Part shown: positions 57,497 through 64,000 of the stretch, piece by piece
Layout: each line of letters opens with the position of its first letter
Position numbering within the stretch: the first letter of the stretch is position 1
Source: an uncultured Bacteroidota bacterium
GTDB taxonomy: Bacteria; Bacteroidota; Bacteroidia; Chitinophagales; Chitinophagaceae
Direction: 5' to 3'
DNA length: 64,000 nt
Assembly (NCBI GenBank): GCA_903824725.1
Contig: CAIJXU010000054.1
Location: 1-64,000, forward strand
Position numbers and translations under genes: made by a program
Notes under the pieces: generated by a model
The model's database searches: none
Told to the model about the DNA's origin: nothing
What the model saw: the letters and a program-made list of their open reading frames with translations, nothing else

Positions 57497-58745
57497 ATTG
57501 AATATCTTTTTTTCATCAATGATAAAATGGATAATCATTTGCATTCTAGTGGGTGGAATTGTAGGATCCGCCACTGCCCTGTTTTTAATATCCTTAGATC
57601 TTGTCACACTTTGGCGCAGTGATCATATATGGATTGTCAATTTTTTACCCTTTATTGGTTTAGCTATTGGATTAGCATATTACTATTATGGTGAGGAAAG
57701 TAAGAAAGGGAATAATCTAATTATAGAAACACATCAAAATGCTGAAACTGTAAGCTACTCAAAGCCTATTCCTTTCATCATGGCGCCCCTTGTTTTTTTT
57801 AGCACCCTTCTAACGCATGTTGGTGGTGGTTCTGCGGGTAGAGAAGGAACTGCAGTACAAATGGGTGGAGCTATCGCTGATCAATTAACGCGCCTATTTA
57901 AATTAAATACCACAGAAAGAAAGACGATTTTAATTATAGGCATTAGTGCGGGGTTCGCTGCTGTGTTTGGAACGCCAATGGCAGGTGCTATTTTTGCTTT
58001 GGAAATAATGTCTTTTAAAAAAATAAAATGGGCAGATGTAATTCCTAGTATCATTACTGCATATGGCGCTCACCATATTTGTTTGGCATGGCAAGTGAAA
58101 CACACTATTTATTCTATTTCATCCATCCCCACATTATCATTCACTAATTTATCTTGGACAATGGTTGCAGGACTTATTTTTGGTTTAGCTGCTTTTGTAT
58201 TTATATATTTTGGTAAATTATTTGAAGGCATATTTTTTAAAATAAAATTTGCTCCATTGCGTCCTTTTATCGGTGGTATTGTTATTGCATTGTTTATTGT
58301 ATTATTTAACTCCACTCAATACATTGGATTAGGAATACCTCAAATCATAGATGCATTTGTACATCCTGCTGGTCATTATGATTTTTTAATTAAAATTTTA
58401 CTAACTGCATTTACATTGGGTGCAGGATTTAAAGGAGGAGAAGTGACTCCCCTATTTTTTATAGGAGCAACATTGGGTAATATTTTAATTTGGTTCATTC
58501 CTTTACCAATGGCTTTATTAGCCGGAATGGGCTTTGTTGCTGTATTTGCAGGAGCCACCAATTGTATCATAGCTTCTATCGTATTAGGAATAGAATTATT
58601 TGGATTATCAAGTGGAATTTTTGTAGGACTCGCATGTATCATGGCTTATTTTACTTCTGGCATGACAGGAATTTATAGCGCACAACTTAAGATGGGCTTA
58701 AAATACGACTTGTATAACTTTATAAAAAGAAGTGCGCGCCTTTAA
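57483..58745 (+). CDS. ClC family chloride channel/transporter
   Basis: 420 aa, about ten to twelve membrane helices. The ClC motif GREGT (in GGGSAGREGTAVQMGG) carries the gating Glu. A third-motif equivalent is GGEVTPLFFIGATLGN. It lacks C-terminal CBS domains. Ion specificity (Cl- channel, H+/Cl- exchanger or F- type) cannot be settled by eye. The start may be the ATG at 57483 or a Met 12 residues later. Overlap with the preceding small membrane gene suggests joint function. Confidence 0.85.
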   Translation: MQVSKLNIFFSSMIKWIIICILVGGIVGSATALFLISLDLVTLWRSDHIWIVNFLPFIGLAIGLAYYYYGEESKKGNNLIIETHQNAETVSYSKPIPFIMAPLVFFSTLLTHVGGGSAGREGTAVQMGGAIADQLTRLFKLNTTERKTILIIGISAGFAAVFGTPMAGAIFALEIMSFKKIKWADVIPSIITAYGAHHICLAWQVKHTIYSISSIPTLSFTNLSWTMVAGLIFGLAAFVFIYFGKLFEGIFFKIKFAPLRPFIGGIVIALFIVLFNSTQYIGLGIPQIIDAFVHPAGHYDFLIKILLTAFTLGAGFKGGEVTPLFFIGATLGNILIWFIPLPMALLAGMGFVAVFAGATNCIIASIVLGIELFGLSSGIFVGLACIMAYFTSGMTGIYSAQLKMGLKYDLYNFIKRSARL

Positions 58746-58776
58746 ATAAAGATTGAATCCATAACTTTCAAATAAT

Positions 58777-59652
58777 TTAACCACGCGATATGGGTCTTGT
58801 TAAACAAGTAGGACCGCCACCGCCTTTAACACTAATATCAGCACCTTCATATTCAATTACTTTGCAGCCAGCTGCTTCGAGTCTTGATTTAGTGATCGGA
58901 TTTCCTTTCACCATGAGGCATGTTCGTGGCGCTAATGCCAATACATTACAACCCATACTATCAAATTCTTCTTCAGGTACTTCCACCAATTCAAATCCAC
59001 GCGCTAATAATTCATTTCTAAAAACAATTGGAATCAATGGAGAATAAACCACGGCTATATTATCAGCAACAGGACTTAATACTGACATTAAATGAAATAC
59101 ATCCGAAGGACCTCTGTAATGTGGCATAGGGACCGTGATGACATTGACTCCCAATGGTTGTAATAATACTGTCACTTGTCTAATACCTTCTTCATTGGTT
59201 CTATAAGTATGTCCAACCGCTAAAGTGTTTGCATCTAACCAGGCAACATCACCACCTTCAATCGTACCAGGTGCAACAATGACACCCAATACTGGAATAC
59301 CATTTGCTTCAAAGGCTTTTTGTTGTGCGGCAGGTTCCTCTTTTCGACCCTCTTTTCCCATCCTGCATATAATCATCCCTTTACTTGTAGCAATTGATGC
59401 ATCACGACAATAAATAGAATCCATATTCACTGAACTGTCTTCTGGAAAATATAATATTTGAGCGCCCTGTTCTTGCAATATCTTTTCAAATGATTCATAT
59501 TCAGCAAGGGCGTTATGGATAATAGGCTTGTCTAGATAATTTAAATTAGCCCAATGCTTTTCAATATGCGCATCATCAATAAAGGCAGCAGACACTTTTT
59601 TTATAAATAAAGATTTTAATTTTCCTGATTCAGAATGAAATAAGTGACTCAT
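58777..59652 (-). CDS. arginine deiminase superfamily hydrolase (DDAH-like)
   Basis: 291 aa. The guanidino-modifying fold is indicated by EGGDVAWLD (substrate Glu/Asp), the catalytic His in SDVFHLMSVLSP and the C-terminal nucleophile Cys in GGGGPTCLTRP. The family hydrolyses arginine or methylarginines to citrulline. Substrate choice between them is not decidable here. It is 45 nt downstream of an AdiC-like transporter gene, so an arginine-type substrate is plausible. Confidence 0.85.
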   Translation of the reverse strand: MSHLFHSESGKLKSLFIKKVSAAFIDDAHIEKHWANLNYLDKPIIHNALAEYESFEKILQEQGAQILYFPEDSSVNMDSIYCRDASIATSKGMIICRMGKEGRKEEPAAQQKAFEANGIPVLGVIVAPGTIEGGDVAWLDANTLAVGHTYRTNEEGIRQVTVLLQPLGVNVITVPMPHYRGPSDVFHLMSVLSPVADNIAVVYSPLIPIVFRNELLARGFELVEVPEEEFDSMGCNVLALAPRTCLMVKGNPITKSRLEAAGCKVIEYEGADISVKGGGGPTCLTRPISRG

Positions 59653-59697
59653 TTACTAATGAAGTTTATAATTGAAAATGGAAGTTGCGTATTTGTA

Positions 59698-61008
59698 TTA
59701 AGATTTATCTCTTTTCCAAACTGCCCAAACATAAATGGGGACAGAGGATATGGTTAACAAAAAGCCCCAAAATACGGTTTCTTGTCCAGTGCCATAAACC
59801 ATCCACATAAAAAATAAAAAAGATAAAGTAGCTAAAGATATTGCAGAATAGAGAACCAATTTAGAATTAAATTTATGTTTGAGTCGAATGATCATATATG
59901 CTGCTGTTGAAAACAAATAGGGTATCAACGCGGATAAAGTGCTTAATAAAATTAAAAATTTAAACTGGTCAACCAATCCCTTTGTATAATTCATACACAT
60001 AAACAACGAAACAAAAACACTTGAAATGGCTAAGCCAAAAGCAGGTACACCATTTGCATTTAGTTTCATAAATACTTTGGGGAATAATTTATCCTTTGCA
60101 ATGGCGTATGGCAATTGTCCTTGAATTAAAATATAACCATTCAGAGCGCCAAATGCAGCAATGGCAATACCGGCACTTACCCAATATTTTGCTGAACTAC
60201 CATAGATAATTTCCGCCGCGTCTGCAAATGGGGTGAGTGAATGTTGCAATTTTGAAATTGGGATCATCCCCATTACACTCACCGTACTAATGATATAAAC
60301 AAATGTAGCTAACAGTGTCCCAATCATGGTTGCTCTTGCAACTGTATTAGCCGAATCTTTAACGCTACCCGAAGGTATGGTGGCACATTCCACTCCTAAA
60401 AAAGCAAAGAAAGCTAAAGTTGTGGCTTGTGTGATCGCAGAAAAAGTAGAAGTGCCAGAAACATTAAAGGGTAAAAAATTATTCCAATGAATAAAAAATA
60501 ATCCGCCAATCCCAATGAGCACCAATGGAACTACTTTTAAAATGGTAGTGACCAATTGTAATTTTCCAGAAGTTAAAATACCCAAGGAATTCACCCAAGT
60601 TAAAATCCAAATAGTAGCCAGCCCTGCAATCACTGCAACTAATGGATTGGTCGCTAAAATTGGAATGAACGCACTCAATGCACTTATAAAGGAAACAGCA
60701 ATCGCTGCATTCGTAAACCAAACTGAAACTAGATAACCCCAGGCTACTAAAAAGCCTGCGAAATCACCCAGCCCTTTTTGTGAATAGGCATAAGGGCCAC
60801 CTTCGGATTCAGGTAATAGCCTACTTAAATTAGCAAATACTTTTGCTAATAAAAATGCTCCAAATGCAGCACAAATCCATCCAATCAAACTAATGCCACC
60901 AATAGAAGCGAGTGTGGCAGGCATTAAAAAGACACCTGCTCCAATCATATTCCCTAATACCAAGGAAGTGGTTGTCCATAAACCTAATTTTTTATTGGCA
61001 GTTTGCAT
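59698..61008 (-). CDS. APC family amino acid transporter, AdiC-like
   Basis: 436 aa, 12 transmembrane helices. TM1 carries the unwound substrate motif GNMIGAGVFLMPATL, and the N-terminal half resembles the arginine:agmatine antiporter AdiC. A GGPYAYS-type motif lies between TM2 and TM3. It likely moves arginine or a related basic amino acid for the DDAH-like hydrolase encoded next. It begins only 3 bp after the xylA stop, which puts it in the xyl transcript. Confidence 0.88.
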   Translation of the reverse strand: MQTANKKLGLWTTTSLVLGNMIGAGVFLMPATLASIGGISLIGWICAAFGAFLLAKVFANLSRLLPESEGGPYAYSQKGLGDFAGFLVAWGYLVSVWFTNAAIAVSFISALSAFIPILATNPLVAVIAGLATIWILTWVNSLGILTSGKLQLVTTILKVVPLVLIGIGGLFFIHWNNFLPFNVSGTSTFSAITQATTLAFFAFLGVECATIPSGSVKDSANTVARATMIGTLLATFVYIISTVSVMGMIPISKLQHSLTPFADAAEIIYGSSAKYWVSAGIAIAAFGALNGYILIQGQLPYAIAKDKLFPKVFMKLNANGVPAFGLAISSVFVSLFMCMNYTKGLVDQFKFLILLSTLSALIPYLFSTAAYMIIRLKHKFNSKLVLYSAISLATLSFLFFMWMVYGTGQETVFWGFLLTISSVPIYVWAVWKRDKS

Positions 61009-61011
61009 GAA

Positions 61012-62340
61012 CTAAATAAATCGATTAATAATATTCTCCAAATATTCTTGTTGACCACTAGTGGTTTTAGGTTCTCCATTTTCAATTGCAAAATTTCTTA
61101 AATCTTCAAGGGTTAATTTTCCTTGTTCAAAATCTTTACCCTTTCCTGCATCAAAGGAAGAATACCTGTTTGAACGAATTTTTTTATACTCTGATTTTTG
61201 TAAAATTGAATCTGCAGTAATTAAAGCACGAGCAAAAGCATCAATTCCTCCAATGTGCGCATGAAATAAATCGGCAGCATCCGTTGAATTACGGCGTCTT
61301 TTTGCGTCAAAATTAATTCCACCTCCCTGAAAACCACCTGCCTCAATGATGATCAACATAGATTCTACCAACTCATTAAGATTGGTTGGAAATTGATCCG
61401 TATCCCATCCATTTTGATAATCACCACGATTGGCATCCATACTGCCTAACATACCAGCATCCACTGCTACTTGTAATTCATGTTGGAAAGTATGACCAGC
61501 AAGTGTTGCATGATTCACTTCAATATTTAATTTAAAATCATTCAATAAATCGTACTGACGCAAAAATCCAATGACGGTTTCGCAATCATAGTCATATTGA
61601 TGTTTAGTAGGTTCACAAGGTTTAGGTTCAATAAAAAAAGTTCCTTTGAAGCCATTTTTTCGAGCATAGTCTTTAGCTGTATGTAAAAATTTAGCTAAAT
61701 GATCCTTTTCCCTTTTCATGTTGGTATTTAACAAAGACATATATCCTTCACGACCTCCCCAAAAAACATAATTTTCTCCACCCAATGCTATTGTAGCATC
61801 TAATGCCCCCTTTACTTGCGTTGCAGCATGCGCGAGTACATGAAAATCAGGATTGGTAGACGCCCCATTCATATATCTTTTGTTACTAAAAACATTCGCA
61901 GTACCCCATAATAATTTAACACCGCTTGCGTCTTGCTTTGCTTTTAAGTAAGAAGTTAAAGCTTGTAATCGTTTTTCATTGTCATGAACATCGTTTGTAA
62001 AATCGACTACATCTACATCATGAAAACAATAATAAGGCAAGCCCAATTTTGTTATGAATTCAAAAGCAGCATCTGCTTTATCTTTTGCACGCCCTACCGC
62101 GTCAGCATTATTATTCCATGGATATATTAAAGTAGGTTCACCAAATGGATCACTTCCATTTCCAACAAAACTGTGCCAATAAGCAACTGCAAATCGAAGC
62201 CATTCTTTCATAGGCTTACCTGCTACCACTTTGGTTTCATCATACCAACGATATGCTAAAGGGTTATCGCTTCCTTGTCCTTCAAATGTAATTTTTTCAA
62301 TTCCTTTGAAAAATTCTTTTTCTCCTAATACTACTGACAT
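61012..62340 (-). CDS. xylA: xylose isomerase
   Basis: 442 aa, class II type. Catalytic His in YYCFHDVDV; metal ligands in [35 protein letters not shown] and [20 protein letters not shown]. It converts D-xylose to D-xylulose. The track start lies 17 codons upstream, overlapping xylB; ATG at 62340 with [14 protein letters not shown] is preferred. xylB is 20 nt upstream. Confidence 0.97.
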   Translation of the reverse strand: MSVVLGEKEFFKGIEKITFEGQGSDNPLAYRWYDETKVVAGKPMKEWLRFAVAYWHSFVGNGSDPFGEPTLIYPWNNNADAVGRAKDKADAAFEFITKLGLPYYCFHDVDVVDFTNDVHDNEKRLQALTSYLKAKQDASGVKLLWGTANVFSNKRYMNGASTNPDFHVLAHAATQVKGALDATIALGGENYVFWGGREGYMSLLNTNMKREKDHLAKFLHTAKDYARKNGFKGTFFIEPKPCEPTKHQYDYDCETVIGFLRQYDLLNDFKLNIEVNHATLAGHTFQHELQVAVDAGMLGSMDANRGDYQNGWDTDQFPTNLNELVESMLIIIEAGGFQGGGINFDAKRRRNSTDAADLFHAHIGGIDAFARALITADSILQKSEYKKIRSNRYSSFDAGKGKDFEQGKLTLEDLRNFAIENGEPKTTSGQQEYLENIINRFI

Positions 62341-62360
62341 AATTTTCTTTTTTAAACGAA

Positions 62361-63836
62361 TTACAAATATTTTTCTAACGCATTTCTCCAATTCAAATAT
62401 AGTTCATTAAATAGCTTTTCCCTAGTGGGCTCCACTACTTTAATAGGTTTAAAATTACTAAAAGCTTCATTGGCATTTTTATATGCACCCGAACCAATTC
62501 CTGCGCCTATGGCTGCCCCAACACTTCCATCCGTATTATACAAGGCAACAGGCACATTTGTTGCATTCACAAAAGCATCGGTAAATACATCACTCAAAAA
62601 CATATTGGAAAATCCAGCACGAATAATACTTGGAGACATTCCATTTTCACGCATAATATCAATACCATATCTAAATGTAAAAGCAATCCCTTCCTGTGCT
62701 GCTCTATAAATATGTGCTTGGCTGTGTTTATTAAAATCTATATTAATAAATTGTGCGCCAATTATTTTATTATTAAAAATACGCTCTGCTCCATTTCCAA
62801 AAGGCATGATTTGCAAACCATCACTTCCTGCATTGATGCCAGCAGCGGCTGTATTCATTTGGGCATAATCCATTTGAGAGGCTGCCATTTTTTTTACCCA
62901 ACTATTTAAAATGCCAGTACCATTAATACAAAGTAATACGCCTAATCTATTTAAATTGTCGGTATGATTTACATGCGCAAAAGTATTTACCCTTGATTGT
63001 GGATCATAAGTAATGCTGTCTGTCACACCATATATAACCCCTGAAGTGCCTGCTGTGGCTGCTACTTCGCCTGGTTCCAAAACATTTAATGATAAAGCAT
63101 TATTAGGTTGATCGCCTGCTTTATAAGTGATTGGGATACCTTCTTTTAAATGAAGTGCACTTGCAATGTGCGAAAGTAAATGCCCATGATCACTAAATAC
63201 AGGTTGGACACTGGGTAGCATAGATGGATTTAATCCATAATGATTTATGATATCCTTGGATAGTTCGTTGTTTTTAAAATCCCAAAAAATACCTTCAGAT
63301 AAAGCCGAAATGCTGGTGGTAATGGTACCGGTTAATTTCATAGAAATAAAATCGCCAGGCAACATCACGTGTGCAATTTTTTCATAAACAGCGGGCTCGT
63401 TTTTCTTTACCCAAGCTAATTTTGAAGCAGTAAAATTTCCAGGAGAATTTAATAAATGGGATAAACATTTTTCATGCCCTATTTGATTAAATGCAGCATC
63501 TCCTATTTCAACTGCCCTGCTATCACACCATATAATACTATCTCGAAGTACTTGTTGATCTTTATCTACTAACACTAAACCATGCATTTGATAAGAAATA
63601 CCAATTGCACTAATGTCAGACGATTCGTATTTTTTTGTAGCATGTAATTTTAAAATGGCTTTTTGCATATGCTCCCACCACATTTCGGGAGATTGTTCGG
63701 CCCATCCAATTTGCAAGGAAGTGATGGCCGATTCATTATCTGGATATTGAGCAGAAGCAATACATTTAGTACTATTTACTTCTACCACCGATACTTTAAT
63801 TGAAGAAGTGCCAATATCAATGCCTAATAAATACAT
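62361..63836 (-). CDS. xylB: xylulokinase
   Basis: 491-residue FGGY kinase phosphorylating D-xylulose. Phosphate-1 motif [16 protein letters not shown] at the N-terminus, substrate Asp in [12 protein letters not shown], adenosine-loop region [13 protein letters not shown]. The track's 25 extra N-terminal codons are rejected because [12 protein letters not shown] is the family start. First gene of the xylB-xylA-transporter-deiminase run. A CCTTTTT/AAAAAGG dyad (63857-63871) lies 20 nt upstream of the ATG and could be an operator. Confidence 0.95.
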   Translation of the reverse strand: MYLLGIDIGTSSIKVSVVEVNSTKCIASAQYPDNESAITSLQIGWAEQSPEMWWEHMQKAILKLHATKKYESSDISAIGISYQMHGLVLVDKDQQVLRDSIIWCDSRAVEIGDAAFNQIGHEKCLSHLLNSPGNFTASKLAWVKKNEPAVYEKIAHVMLPGDFISMKLTGTITTSISALSEGIFWDFKNNELSKDIINHYGLNPSMLPSVQPVFSDHGHLLSHIASALHLKEGIPITYKAGDQPNNALSLNVLEPGEVAATAGTSGVIYGVTDSITYDPQSRVNTFAHVNHTDNLNRLGVLLCINGTGILNSWVKKMAASQMDYAQMNTAAAGINAGSDGLQIMPFGNGAERIFNNKIIGAQFINIDFNKHSQAHIYRAAQEGIAFTFRYGIDIMRENGMSPSIIRAGFSNMFLSDVFTDAFVNATNVPVALYNTDGSVGAAIGAGIGSGAYKNANEAFSNFKPIKVVEPTREKLFNELYLNWRNALEKYL

Positions 63837-63907
63837 AACAATTTGAACATGTTTATCCTTTTTAAAAAAGGTAATGTTGTCATTAAAAATAAGAAATAAA
63901 TGCAAGC

Positions 63908-63933
63908 ACACCTATTGCTTATAATATAGGTGT
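63908..63933 (-). terminator. stem-loop after the right-edge gene fragment
   Basis: ACACCTAT-N10-ATAGGTGT perfect 8-bp stem 11 nt after the stop of the partial gene, followed on the minus strand by a T-rich stretch. It would separate that gene from xylB. Confidence 0.4.
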
Positions 63934-63944
63934 TATTTACCTTT

Positions 63945-63998
63945 CTACTTTTCCCATCCAGTGGGCTTTAATGCAGGGTCATTTTCTTTTTTTAGAAA
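63945..63998 (-). CDS. C-terminal end of a gene running off the right edge
   Basis: In one minus-strand frame the last bases read FLKKENDPALKPTGWEK then TAG. The other two frames stop at once. The short tail looks coding (charged, Pro/Gly/Trp ending). Position immediately upstream of xylB in the same direction would suit a sugar-use gene such as a transporter, but 17 residues cannot identify it. Confidence 0.45.
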   Translation of the reverse strand, partial: FLKKENDPALKPTGWEK

Positions 63999-64000
63999 AT

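Overview
The window is an AT-rich, gene-dense chromosomal segment from a member of the Bacteroidota, most likely the Chitinophagaceae/Sediminibacterium side of the phylum (lineage is inferred from gene families, not from a marker search). Indications are a GldH-type lipoprotein, a DUF4834-type protein, a SusC-like TonB receptor with an N-terminal carboxypeptidase-regulatory-like domain, Bacteroidota-type RicT and arginase-like proteins, a 31-residue Lys/Arg-rich mS38-like protein, and several upstream sequences matching the Bacteroidota -7 element TAnnTTTG with a TTG about 18-22 nt upstream. No rRNA, tRNA, IS element, prophage or CRISPR array was seen. It reads as a core-genome region, and no gene-free stretch exceeds about 220 bp.

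1-8.6 kb (all +): HU, a TPR protein, a tiny basic protein, RNase G/E, RadA, a ComF-type phosphoribosyltransferase, glutathione peroxidase, DNA polymerase III delta-prime and RicT. 8.6-14.7 kb: M3 peptidase (-), MutL (+), a PBP4-type carboxypeptidase and an arginase-like protein (-). 14.75-18.6 kb (-): a tightly overlapping yicC-gldH-histidine kinase-response regulator cluster and a Nudix-type transcription factor. 18.7-26.7 kb: LigA (+), Asd and a PfkB kinase (-), a TetR regulator and Obg (+), TypA/BipA (-). 26.8-34.2 kb (-): NagX-like membrane protein, RND pump and adaptor, a carboxypeptidase-regulatory-like protein, ChrA. 34.3-41 kb: DUF3089 lipoprotein (+), RecQ (-), KdsD-ManC (+), a FabH-like synthase (+). 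41-49 kb (-): a long PurF-like protein, a SurA-like PPIase, and rimP-nusA-infB. 49-52 kb: DUF4834 protein (+), HAD phosphatase (-), a PaiB-like fragment, and a divergent lrp/ald pair. 52-56.3 kb (-): a TonB receptor with a lipoprotein partner. 56.5-58.7 kb: carbonic anhydrase (-), and a small membrane protein plus ClC channel (+). 58.8-63.8 kb (-): xylB-xylA-APC transporter-arginine deiminase-like hydrolase. A C-terminal fragment of another gene runs off the right edge.

Functionally the segment mixes information processing (HU, RNase G, RadA, HolB, MutL, LigA, RecQ, Obg, TypA, RimP-NusA-InfB), envelope building (PBP4, KdsD, ManC, SurA-like, GldH) and small metabolic modules (xylose catabolism, alanine dehydrogenase with its own Lrp). 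No mobile or defence island was found. The most interesting signals are regulatory: an intrinsic-terminator-like hairpin placed between a good promoter and the rimP start codon (candidate nusA-operon attenuator), a short upstream ORF plus long-range inverted repeat abutting the GTG start of RNase G, and an Lrp-consensus palindrome between lrp and ald. Protein oddities are degenerate catalytic motifs in MutL, the arginase-like protein and the Nudix regulator, and a truncated PaiB remnant.
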